Virus record (IMG/VR): IMGVR_UViG_3300042465_003830
Location: 1 to 23,727 of that record
Reading direction: 5' to 3' (one strand)
Length of the DNA stretch: 23,727 nt
Source of the DNA: a virus
Positions within the stretch are counted from its first letter, which is position 1; each line of letters starts with the position of its first letter. Both the position numbers and the translations under genes were made by a program. This document shows, piece by piece, positions 1 to 6,363 of the stretch. Below the pieces are notes generated by a model that made no database searches, was not told the DNA's origin, and worked only from the letters and a program-made list of their open reading frames with translations.

Positions 1-360
1 ATACACGCTACGCGTTGCTCCGCGTTATTAGATCTGATGCAGCGCGATGAAGTAACGCTGTTAGCATACTATAGTGCACATCACTATTGAATACGTATCG
101 GTAACCACCATTACAGTAACACACAGTACGGTAACGCACATCACCACACGTATAATATACCAGCCACATCAGACCGCAACGCAGCAGACTGTATAACATA
201 TCATACACACACCATCATCCAACATGAGCAGCCACATGCGCCGTACGCAATACCTCAGCGCATCACGGCAATAGGTAGATCGAATCCCACATGCGGTGCG
301 ATCGCAGTCATCCTACACCCGGAAAAGTAAACAGGAAGGGGGACCCGGCAAAACGAAACG
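1..360. other. Non-coding left segment with deviating base composition
   Basis: No convincing gene is visible. By hand count 176 of 360 bases are G or C (about 49%), clearly higher than the AT-rich coding region that follows. From about 61 to 260 the + strand is rich in A and C, so the complementary strand is rich in G and T. Short direct repeats are present: GCACATCAC at 76-84 and 136-144, CCACATGCG at 232-240 and 287-295, plus the 15-bp tandem repeat listed separately. It could be a replication or packaging region, a degenerate RNA gene cluster, or sequence of another origin joined during assembly. I cannot decide between these. Confidence 0.5.
99..143. repeat. Three imperfect 15-bp tandem repeats (iteron-like)
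   Basis: Three consecutive 15-base units begin at 99, 114 and 129. Each starts with C(G/A)GTAAC and then follows the pattern N-C/A-C/A-C-A with a terminal A. A further GTAACGC copy lies at 52-58 outside the tandem array. Exact 15-base spacing in non-coding DNA resembles iterons bound by replication initiators or regulators, but no binding protein is identified in the window. Confidence 0.5.
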
Positions 361-522
361 CATTTCCCTTTTAGGATAGGCAGTGCAATATAGGGGTATA
401 ACACAATCTATACATATATCTCATACTAATTTTTCCACACATAAAAATTTTTTATAATATTTTTTTTTGCAGTATATTATAATAAGTGTACGTCGGTTTG
501 TTATAATAAATGAACGAAAAGA
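361..522. other. AT-rich leader segment without a gene
   Basis: This stretch separates the GC-richer left end from the first gene. It contains an A/T tract at about 443-480 with runs of A5, T6 and T9, which would be intrinsically bent, and TATAAT sequences at 453-458 and 502-507. These could be promoter -10 elements, but no matching upstream element is clear. Bacteroidota promoters and phage RNA polymerase promoters need not follow the Escherichia coli pattern, so I do not call a start site. Confidence 0.35.
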
Positions 523-566
523 GTGACGTTAGGTAGTTATATATAAAAATAGTAGGCTAATGTCAC
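523..566 (+). other. Hairpin upstream of the first late gene
   Basis: GTGACGTTAG at 523-532 can pair with CTAATGTCAC at 557-566. That gives 10 pairs including one G-T wobble, around a 24-base A/T-rich loop. There is no T run after the 3' arm, so it is not a standard terminator. It sits about 55 bases before the first start codon and could be an operator or a stabilising structure at the 5' end of the late transcript. Function is inferred only from position. Confidence 0.4.
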
Positions 567-588
567 GCTGTAAGATTTGGGGACTATG

Positions 589-598
589 CGTAATTGTA
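589..598 (+). promoter_or_regulatory. CGTAATWRTA motif, candidate phage promoter element, copy 1
   Basis: CGTAATTGTA lies 22 bases before the start codon of the first gene. The same 10-base pattern occurs at 6882-6891 before groEL and at 11614-11623 before the lipocalin-like gene. All three copies are in non-coding gaps, on the same strand, and are followed by an A/T-rich stretch containing TATA. A phage-specific promoter element is my inference. Confidence 0.4.
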
Positions 599-620
599 TA
601 TACTATAAATAAACTATATT

Positions 621-1382
621 ATGGCATTTGAATTAAGAAGTCAATCACCTTTGCGTCAAGATAAAAAGAAACCTACTCTTTACGAGAGAGCTTCTGATAA
701 GGCATACAAGAAGGTATATGGGTTTGAAGAGAGTGTTGATAAGTCTTTAGGTTATCCAGAGGGGAAAGCCCAAGATGTGGCGTCTAATTACGCATTAAAG
801 AATAAAGGAGATAATATAAAAGCTGATAAGATTAGACACGCCGCGGCCAGTATGTATACAAGACAGGCAATATCTAAAAAGTTAGGTGGTGGTGTTATTG
901 GTAATGTTGTTGGAGGTATAGGCGCTAATGTTTTGGGAGCGGCTCATGAGACTGCTTCTTTCAACAGTGAATTTGGGGTAGTTAATGGATTGAAGGAAAT
1001 GGGGATGGATATGGTTAACAATGCCATTGGTAGTGTCTCTAGAAAAAAGAATGTGGTTTCTAACATTGAAAAATATGGCACTAGCGGTGTAGGGGCTGAG
1101 ACAAAAAAAGATATGCTTAAACGTAAAGCATCTCCATTGCAGAAACAAAAGTTATCACCTAAGGCAGCGAAGGATAAAGCGGCTAGGGATTTGGCTTATG
1201 CAAAGACGGATGATAGAAGAGTGAAGAAAGCACACTCACAAAGGATGCATCGTAAAAACCCTGGTAACAAGGGTATGGATTACGATCATGAGGATGGTAG
1301 GTTTGAGTCTGTGAAGCAGAATAGGGGTAATGAGGGTGAGGGTACAAAGAAGGAAAGTGGTAAAAATTATAAAACAAAATAA
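621..1382 (+). CDS. SPLxQ-motif protein, 253 aa, possible internal virion protein
   Basis: I do not recognise a named family. The protein begins MAFELRSQSPLRQ, and the SQSPL(R/K)Q element recurs at the same residues (7-13) in the next gene. Residues about 90-140 are glycine- and alanine-rich and hydrophobic (GGGVIGNVVGGIG), so this part may be amphipathic or touch a membrane. A second SPLQKQ follows near residue 172. The C-terminal 80 residues are strongly charged and contain MDYDHEDGRF and NRGNEGEGTK, motifs I associate with uncharacterised phage proteins. It is the first gene of the rightward block and ends one base before the next start codon. A structural or injected protein is likely from context but is not shown by the sequence. 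Confidence 0.75.
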   Translation: MAFELRSQSPLRQDKKKPTLYERASDKAYKKVYGFEESVDKSLGYPEGKAQDVASNYALKNKGDNIKADKIRHAAASMYTRQAISKKLGGGVIGNVVGGIGANVLGAAHETASFNSEFGVVNGLKEMGMDMVNNAIGSVSRKKNVVSNIEKYGTSGVGAETKKDMLKRKASPLQKQKLSPKAAKDKAARDLAYAKTDDRRVKKAHSQRMHRKNPGNKGMDYDHEDGRFESVKQNRGNEGEGTKKESGKNYKTK

Positions 1383-1383
1383 C

Positions 1384-1824
1384 ATGAGCTTTAAATTAAC
1401 CTCGCAATCACCATTAAAACAAGAAATCAAACCGAGTAAGCAGAAGGCTAAGACTAATTTGTTTGAAACAGATAAGCGGGCATACGTAGATTCTACACTA
1501 ATAGCTAATAAAAAATTAGACTTTGTAAAAAGATTATACAACCCTAAAAAAGATATAGCTACCCCAGAAGGAAAAGGCAAGCCTGGAGACAGGAGTACAC
1601 ATTTAATGTCTTATGATCCTGAAAGCAAAAGGGTATATCCTGAAGTTGTTAATGAAAATAACAAACTAACATATAAGGAAGGAGATGCGGCATATAACTA
1701 TGCCAATAAAAATAAAGAATACATTACATTTCCAACAGCGGAAAAAGCAGCTTGGTTTTCTTCAAATTATAAGCAGGGCACTAATGTCCTAGGCAATAGC
1801 AAACAAACTTCAAAGAAGAAATAA
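1384..1824 (+). CDS. SPLxQ-motif protein, 146 aa, with a phage-type DRSTHLMxY domain
   Basis: The start at 1384 is chosen because it gives MSFKLTSQSPLKQ, matching the N-terminus of the preceding protein residue for residue in spacing. A longer in-frame start at 1330 would overlap the upstream gene by 53 bases. After a basic linker the protein contains GDRSTHLMSYDPESKRVYP and, towards the end, FPTAEKAAWFSSNYK. Similar blocks occur as an accessory domain in phage virion-associated and lysozyme-like proteins, but no catalytic domain is present here. Lys-rich ends suggest a DNA- or capsid-associated protein. Function unknown. Confidence 0.75.
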   Translation: MSFKLTSQSPLKQEIKPSKQKAKTNLFETDKRAYVDSTLIANKKLDFVKRLYNPKKDIATPEGKGKPGDRSTHLMSYDPESKRVYPEVVNENNKLTYKEGDAAYNYANKNKEYITFPTAEKAAWFSSNYKQGTNVLGNSKQTSKKK

Positions 1825-1864
1825 ATTAATAAGAAATATAAAATAACTAATAAATAAAAACAAA

Positions 1865-2716
1865 ATGGCGATAATTCCAGGCGACGAGAAAGTGTTCATG
1901 GTCGATAAAAGAACAAATACAGTTTATGGTGGTAGTGCAGCTTTACAAGCAATGCAACAATGGTACACAATGCAGGATATCATAGATTCAGTTCCAGTTA
2001 CACCAGCAGATACCCCAACATTACAAGAAGTTCTTAACGAAGGAGCTACCGCGGCTAACAAGTCTATAGTCCTTAGTAATAACTCCGAGTATTTTCCAAC
2101 TATGCTAGCTCTAAACGGGACAGGCTACGGTGTTCAAGGCATAAATGTTACTACAGATATGGGCTTTGCGATTAGCGCGTATTCTAACAATACCGCTATA
2201 TCTGCTTCTTCAGCTGAAAGAGCAATATTAGCGGAGTCCATGGGCTCAGTTACATTAGCAGCTGTAAATAACGGGGGTGGAACAGGTGTATCCGGATCTA
2301 GTGTTTTTGGAGTTGGTGGAGAATTTACAACACAAGTGGGAGACTTTGCGCTTATAAGCCAAGGCGAGGCAGCTAAGCCAGGCGGCGGATCATGGGCTGC
2401 TTATAGCGATTCTAGACTAAAAGAAAACGTTGCGCCTTATACAAGAGGGTTGACTGAAATACTGCTTGTAAACCCGGTTAGTTTTGAGTACAATGGATTG
2501 GCCAACACTAAAAAGGGTAAAGGATATACAGGTGTAATTGCTCAGGAAATAAAAGATATATTCCCGGAAACAGTTAGCACATACAAAGCAAAGCTGAATG
2601 AGGATGATGAAGAGAAAACAGAGTTGTACGATTTTAATTCAACGGCATTAACATTTGCTCTTATCAATGCCATTAAAGAATTAAAAGCAGAGATTGATTT
2701 ATTAAAATCTAAATAA
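1865..2716 (+). CDS. Tail spike or fiber protein with C-terminal S74 intramolecular chaperone domain
   Basis: The 283-residue protein has three parts. The first 45 residues include TVYGGSAALQ and WYTMQDI, and reappear at the start of the next gene, so they probably anchor the protein to the virion. Residues about 65-175 are Gly/Ser/Thr/Val-rich and fit a repetitive beta-rich fiber shaft. From residue 181, SDSRLKENV starts a typical peptidase S74 (chaperone of endosialidase) domain ending in a helical coiled coil, INAIKELKAEIDLLKSK. In known S74 proteins this domain helps the fiber trimerise and then cuts itself off at the serine of the SDxRLK motif. The serine is present at residue 181, so self-cleavage is expected. 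The gap to the next gene is 18 bases. Confidence 0.85.
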   Translation: MAIIPGDEKVFMVDKRTNTVYGGSAALQAMQQWYTMQDIIDSVPVTPADTPTLQEVLNEGATAANKSIVLSNNSEYFPTMLALNGTGYGVQGINVTTDMGFAISAYSNNTAISASSAERAILAESMGSVTLAAVNNGGGTGVSGSSVFGVGGEFTTQVGDFALISQGEAAKPGGGSWAAYSDSRLKENVAPYTRGLTEILLVNPVSFEYNGLANTKKGKGYTGVIAQEIKDIFPETVSTYKAKLNEDDEEKTELYDFNSTALTFALINAIKELKAEIDLLKSK

Positions 2717-2734
2717 TAAAATAAATAAAATATT

Positions 2735-3406
2735 ATGGCAACAGTACCTAGTACACAAAAAATATTAACTTCTAGTGAAGCGGTTAATACAACTTACGGT
2801 GGATCACAAGCGTTGAAAGAACTTAACACGTGGTACACAATGGAGGATATATCTAATACAGTTAAACCTTACAAGGTATTCACTGCTTTATTAACACAGA
2901 ATGGGGGGGATAATGTATTTAATTTTGGAAGTGATAGCCCGTTACCATTTGTAATTGGAGCAACATATGAAATTAGTCAAAATGATGATAATGGGGACTT
3001 TACAAATATAGGCGCTCCTAATAATAATGCTGGAACTTTTTTTATAGCAACAGGAACAACCCCTGCTAGTTGGGGAACGGACCCTTCTTCAGGTTCCGTT
3101 AGCGTAAACTCCAACACAGGAGCCCCAGTAGCAACTGTGCTAGAGAATACTATTGGGAATATATGGTTTAGTTATACTGATGTTGGTTTTTATGGAGGTG
3201 TTTCAGAAGGTTTATTTTTAGAAAACAAAACTGTAATATTTACTGGAGTAAGTAGTGTATCTAGTATATTTCAATCAGTTTGGAATGATGAGAACCCTAA
3301 TAACGGTATATTTTTAAAAACGTTCTATTCTTCTGATTTTAGTGCTGGGACTGGGTCTAACAATGTTATATATAACGCCCCAATCGAAATAAGAGTATAC
3401 AACTAA
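2735..3406 (+). CDS. Fiber or spike protein paralogous at its N-terminus to the preceding gene
   Basis: Residues 1-45 align with the previous protein: TTYGGSQALKELNTWYTMEDI here against TVYGGSAALQ and WYTMQDI there. The rest is different, with no S74 domain. The remainder is rich in Asn, Gly, Ser and Thr and looks like beta structure. It ends APIEIRVYN, a type of terminal strand common in phage receptor-binding or fiber-head domains. A shared N-terminal anchor followed by unrelated C-terminal domains is the usual layout of tail fiber families that differ in receptor. It overlaps the next gene's start codon by one base (TAATG). Role inferred from the shared anchor. Confidence 0.75.
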   Translation: MATVPSTQKILTSSEAVNTTYGGSQALKELNTWYTMEDISNTVKPYKVFTALLTQNGGDNVFNFGSDSPLPFVIGATYEISQNDDNGDFTNIGAPNNNAGTFFIATGTTPASWGTDPSSGSVSVNSNTGAPVATVLENTIGNIWFSYTDVGFYGGVSEGLFLENKTVIFTGVSSVSSIFQSVWNDENPNNGIFLKTFYSSDFSAGTGSNNVIYNAPIEIRVYN

Positions 3407-3645
3407 TGAAACTACCACTTGTACCAATAGACAAAGCAAATCACTTTATGTATGGATTTTTCATATATGTGTTTGCAGCTTTTGTAGTATCTAACTCTTT
3501 AGCATTTGGCATAGTATGTTTATTTGCTGTAGGGAAAGAAGTAAGAGACCAAATAGTTTATAAAGGATTTGATTTATTTGATATATTTTTTACAATATTG
3601 CCTGCTATTATAATGATTAGTAGAGATAACTTTAACTTAGTATAA
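3406..3645 (+). CDS. Small membrane protein, 79 aa, with DKANHF and GKEVRDQ motifs
   Basis: The protein starts MKLPLVPIDKANHFMYGFF, then has two hydrophobic segments (about residues 14-42), a polar GKEVRDQIVYKGFDLFD stretch and a third hydrophobic segment at about residues 60-72. The DKxxHF...GKExxD...D pattern is typical of a family of small membrane or lipoprotein-like proteins often found in phages, some near lysis genes. A role in lysis or in altering the host envelope is possible. It is separated from the lysis cassette at 5629 by the second fiber pair, so I leave the function open. Confidence 0.65.
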   Translation: MKLPLVPIDKANHFMYGFFIYVFAAFVVSNSLAFGIVCLFAVGKEVRDQIVYKGFDLFDIFFTILPAIIMISRDNFNLV

Positions 3646-3646
3646 A

Positions 3647-4036
3647 ATGAAAATGAAAGGGATAGGCCCTCAGGGGTTAGGGACAAGTAAGAATAACGGT
3701 TACACTGTTGGAGAAGCGAGTGGAAGAGGATGTGGTTGCAATGGTAATTGCAGTTGTAGTCCATTAAAGAAAACAGCAGCTTGGACGCGCAAAGAAGGTA
3801 AAGATCCTAAAGGTGGGTTGAATGCTAAAGGTGTTGCATCGTATAGAAAAGAGAACCCAGGTAGTAAATTGCAGACAGCGGTAACTAAAAAACCATCAGA
3901 ATTAAAAGCTAGTAGTAAAGACGCTAAACGTAGAAAATCATTCTGCGCAAGAATGTCTGGTATGCAAGGTCCTTTGAAGGATGAAAAGGGGCGCCCAACA
4001 AGAAAAAAACTAGCACTAGACAAATGGAACTGTTAA
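3647..4036 (+). CDS. Small basic Cys-containing protein, DUF6321-like
   Basis: The 129-residue protein has a glycine-rich start, a cysteine cluster at residues 29-37 (CGCNGNCSC) that could bind a metal, and an SPLKK element immediately after it. The rest is strongly basic and carries AWTRKEGKDPKGGLN near residue 45 and KRRKSFCARMSGM near residue 95. These blocks are characteristic of a conserved small phage family that I believe is DUF6321; its function is not known. It ends in cysteine (KWNC). Its stop overlaps the next small gene by 13 bases. Positive charge suggests nucleic-acid or capsid-interior association, but this is inference. Confidence 0.7.
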   Translation: MKMKGIGPQGLGTSKNNGYTVGEASGRGCGCNGNCSCSPLKKTAAWTRKEGKDPKGGLNAKGVASYRKENPGSKLQTAVTKKPSELKASSKDAKRRKSFCARMSGMQGPLKDEKGRPTRKKLALDKWNC

Positions 4037-4167
4037 AAAGAAAAGACGGGTCTTCTTCTAAAAAAGGATTATGGGATAATATCAGAGAGAATAAAGGATC
4101 TGGTAAGAAACCAACTAAAGCGATGCTTGAACAAGCAAAAAAGATAAAAGCTAAAACAAAAAAATAA
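4024..4167 (+). CDS. Very small basic protein, 47 aa
   Basis: This reading frame is short but convincing. It opens inside the end of the preceding gene and stops at a TAA whose last A is the first base of the next ATG, so it exactly fills the gap between two real genes. It begins MELLKRKDGSSSKKGLWDNI and continues GSGKKPTKAMLEQ. That GLWDNI...GKKPT...MLEQ pattern is one I associate with conserved short phage peptides. About one third of residues are lysine or arginine. No function can be assigned; a capsid-associated or DNA-binding peptide is possible. Confidence 0.65.
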   Translation: MELLKRKDGSSSKKGLWDNIRENKGSGKKPTKAMLEQAKKIKAKTKK

Positions 4168-4400
4168 TGGCAATAATATATAGTTACCCAGGAGCAACCC
4201 CTACAATATCGGACACGGTATTAGGCACTAAATTTGATTCAGATGGTAATCCAACAAAGTCGTTTCCAATATCAGGTATAGTTGACATAGCGGTAAATGC
4301 TGTTACAGCCAATGGATGGACAGGTGTTTTTGACACCAGTGATATACTGCAGGTGACTGTAGTAAGTGGTATTATAACTAATGTAGTAATTTCAGGTTAA
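4167..4400 (+). CDS. Short protein sharing the MAIIYSYP virion-anchor N-terminus
   Basis: The 77-residue protein starts MAIIYSYPGATPTISDTVLG and contains TKSFPISGIVDIAV, matching MAIIYSYP...DLLVGT...TKSFSLEDLSNYV in the next gene. It therefore has little more than the anchor domain, followed by a short valine-rich tail ending VVISG. In phages with this N-terminal family the anchor usually precedes a fiber or receptor-binding part. This copy may be a cap, an adaptor, or an anchor whose distal domain was lost or never present. The stop codon is clean and there is no visible remnant before the next gene, which starts 10 bases later. Confidence 0.75.
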   Translation: MAIIYSYPGATPTISDTVLGTKFDSDGNPTKSFPISGIVDIAVNAVTANGWTGVFDTSDILQVTVVSGIITNVVISG

Positions 4401-4410
4401 TAAAAAAAAC

Positions 4411-5625
4411 ATGGCAATAATATACAGTTATCCAAAAAATGTAAATTTACTAGCGTCTGACTTATTAGTTGGTACATCAACCGCAATTGTAGCTGGTAAA
4501 AGAAAGAATCAAACAAAAAGTTTTTCATTGGAAGATTTATCTAATTATGTAATTAGTAATATACCAATAGGGGAAATAGCAACGTTGAATCAAGTTTTAA
4601 CCGCCGGCAATGCTTCTACCTTAGACGCAAAAATAGGCAAATTATATTTATATGATATTGCAAATACCGGATACGGCAGAGTCCAATTAAGCAATAATAT
4701 TTTTAATATAACTACGGTATCAGGAAATGATTTATTTTCAAATGAAATTGGATTATCAAGAGTATGGAATACAATTGGGGCAGAGGGAGTAATTAACTAT
4801 GCTAACTTAACGGGAGGTAGAATATATGCGATGCCTGATACTTCCGGAACAATTGCTTTGACTAGTGATATACCGGTTGTTACAGGATACGTACCTTATA
4901 CTGGAGCAATAAGTGATATAAATATAGGGAATAATTCGATATACACAAATGGGGGGGCTAAATTATGGGACGATGGTACCGTTGAAGGAACTTCTTTTCA
5001 ATTTGTAGGATATCTTGGATCATTACAATCGGCGGCAAGTACTAACGCGGCCTGGACACTGCCTAATAAATCAGGAACAATTGCTTTATTAGATGATATA
5101 CCACTAATCCCAACCTCTTTTGGTTTATACGCACAAACAGCATTAAGCACACCGATAGTGTATGCCTCTGGGGAAGCGTCTTTAATAGGAGCAGGAGTTG
5201 GTACATTAAGCGTTCCTGCAAATGCTTTTAAAGTTGGGGATTCATTTGTGGCAAAAATGTGCGGTAATTTAACAAATGCAAATAATGAAATTTTGCATTT
5301 TAGAGTTCGTTCGAATGGAGTAGTAATTATAGATGCATTACAATACACACTCGCAACCGCAACAAATAAATATTTTGATTTAATATTAGACTTTACAGTT
5401 TCTAAAATTGGTGTTGCTGGTGTTGCTGAATTAATGGCAAACGGCGTGTTCACATATAATAAAAATGCATCAAACGCAATTGAAGGAATAAACTTTGGTA
5501 AAATAAGCAATACTGTTTTTGACACTACTGTAAATAATACATTAACAATTACAGCGCAGTGGGTAACTTCAAACGTTGCAAATACAATACGTTCACAGAA
5601 TTTCACTTTAACTAAAGTATATTAA
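4411..5625 (+). CDS. Tail fiber or appendage protein, 404 aa, with repeated shaft motifs
   Basis: The N-terminal 50 residues match the preceding short protein (MAIIYSYP, TKSFSLEDL) and probably dock on the virion. The middle holds repeated fiber elements: YAMPDTSGTIALTSDIP near residue 138, VPYTGAISDINIGNNSIYT near residue 160, and WTLPNKSGTIALLDDIP near residue 216. The paired SGTIAL(T/L)xDIP blocks are a known feature of Bacteroidota phage tail fibers. From about residue 240 a beta-rich C-terminal domain follows, with LHFRVRSNGVVIID and a final strand FTLTKVY, probably a distal receptor-binding jelly roll. This is one of several candidate adhesins in the window. Confidence 0.8.
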   Translation: MAIIYSYPKNVNLLASDLLVGTSTAIVAGKRKNQTKSFSLEDLSNYVISNIPIGEIATLNQVLTAGNASTLDAKIGKLYLYDIANTGYGRVQLSNNIFNITTVSGNDLFSNEIGLSRVWNTIGAEGVINYANLTGGRIYAMPDTSGTIALTSDIPVVTGYVPYTGAISDINIGNNSIYTNGGAKLWDDGTVEGTSFQFVGYLGSLQSAASTNAAWTLPNKSGTIALLDDIPLIPTSFGLYAQTALSTPIVYASGEASLIGAGVGTLSVPANAFKVGDSFVAKMCGNLTNANNEILHFRVRSNGVVIIDALQYTLATATNKYFDLILDFTVSKIGVAGVAELMANGVFTYNKNASNAIEGINFGKISNTVFDTTVNNTLTITAQWVTSNVANTIRSQNFTLTKVY

Positions 5626-5628
5626 TAT

Positions 5629-5814
5629 ATGAGCACAAAAGAACAATTAGATATATTATTAAATAAATGGGTAAGTAGAAAACTATCTGTTTTTATAGTG
5701 GCATGCGCAGGATTATTTTCAGGATATTTAACCTCATCTGATTGGGTTATTATTGCAACTGCATATATAGGGATTCAGGGATTTACGGACATTGTTAATA
5801 AATTAAAAAGATAA
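5629..5814 (+). CDS. Holin candidate, 61 aa, two membrane segments
   Basis: A short N-terminal helix with charged residues is followed by two hydrophobic segments, about residues 19-36 and 38-55, and a basic tail ending KLKR. Size, two-segment topology and position directly before a second small membrane protein and a DUF5675 protein match phage holins, which open the inner membrane at the end of infection. The stop codon overlaps the next start (TAATG), so the genes are translationally coupled. Topology is read from hydrophobicity by eye; holin function is inferred. Confidence 0.65.
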   Translation: MSTKEQLDILLNKWVSRKLSVFIVACAGLFSGYLTSSDWVIIATAYIGIQGFTDIVNKLKR

Positions 5815-6011
5815 TGGATCAGGGGTCAATACGGTTGTACATATTAAATGCTTTAACTATTTACTTAAGCTTTACAAATTTGGAAACTACATTAAAAATA
5901 CTATTGCTATTAATATCAATAGCGTATACTAGTATGAAAATATATGATTGGGTAATTTTAAAAATAAAGAACGACAATGGTAATAACAGTAAAGAGACTT
6001 TACAAGACTGA
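5814..6011 (+). CDS. Second small membrane protein of the lysis cassette (holin or antiholin candidate)
   Basis: This 65-residue protein has hydrophobic stretches at about residues 7-21 and 26-46 and a charged, Asn-rich C-terminal tail. It lies between the first holin candidate and the DUF5675 gene, whose start lies inside this gene with a 35-base overlap. Paired small membrane proteins in lysis cassettes often act as holin and antiholin or as a pinholin pair. Which of the two forms the pore cannot be told from sequence. Confidence 0.6.
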   Translation: MDQGSIRLYILNALTIYLSFTNLETTLKILLLLISIAYTSMKIYDWVILKIKNDNGNNSKETLQD

Positions 6012-6363
6012 TAATTCTACAATAGGGGAGTTATTAATAGATGGTATATTTGAATGTTTTACTTTAGAGGATAAAGAAAGGCTCATGAAGATTAAAGGGG
6101 AAACAGCGATACCTAAAGGAACATATAAAGTAATTATAAATGAATCCAATAGGTTTAAAAGATTACTGCCTTTATTGATCAATGTGCCAAACTTCGAAGG
6201 AGTAAGGATACATAGCGGTAATTCTAATCACGATACCGAGGGGTGTATATTAGTTGGCCAAACAAGGAATAAAAACTATATAGGACAATCTAGAAAAGCT
6301 TTTGATAAGTTATTTAAAAAAATGCAAGCGGCTAAGAACATAACATTAACTATTATATCATGA
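5977..6363 (+). CDS. DUF5675 family protein, probable wall-acting lysis enzyme
   Basis: The 128-residue protein starts MVITVKRLYKTDNSTIGELL and has the family blocks CFTLED (27-32), IPKGTYKV (45-52) and VRIHSGNSNHDTEGCILVG (76-94). His79, Asp86 and Cys90 form an HxGN...DTxGC signature that resembles the active-site layout of L,D-transpeptidase-type enzymes, which act on peptidoglycan. No other obvious endolysin is visible in the cassette, so this is the best candidate for the wall-degrading or wall-modifying step. The start at 5977 is favoured because the conserved block begins there, despite the 35-base overlap. The stop codon TGA overlaps the next ATG (ATGA). Catalytic activity is inferred, not established. 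Confidence 0.8.
   Translation: MVITVKRLYKTDNSTIGELLIDGIFECFTLEDKERLMKIKGETAIPKGTYKVIINESNRFKRLLPLLINVPNFEGVRIHSGNSNHDTEGCILVGQTRNKNYIGQSRKAFDKLFKKMQAAKNITLTIIS

Noticed and set aside
8-208. 66-codon open frame on the minus strand in the left end
   Set aside because: Composition is unlike the real genes (many Cys, Tyr, Arg), there is no domain pattern, it is the only gene candidate on that strand, and it lies in repeat-bearing DNA of odd composition.
261-330. tRNA-like sequence with GATCGAATCC (or TTCGATC on the other strand)
   Set aside because: The T-arm stem does not pair on either strand and no matching acceptor stem or anticodon arm could be drawn. At most it is a degenerate remnant.
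1330-1383. Longer start for the second gene at 1330
   Set aside because: It would overlap the first gene by 53 bases and place the shared SQSPLxQ motif 18 residues further in. The start at 1384 aligns exactly with the first protein's N-terminus.
4998-5606. 202-codon open frame on the minus strand
   Set aside because: It is antiparallel to the well-supported fiber gene, whose repeated SGTIAL and beta-strand motifs are clear. The reverse frame has no recognisable pattern.
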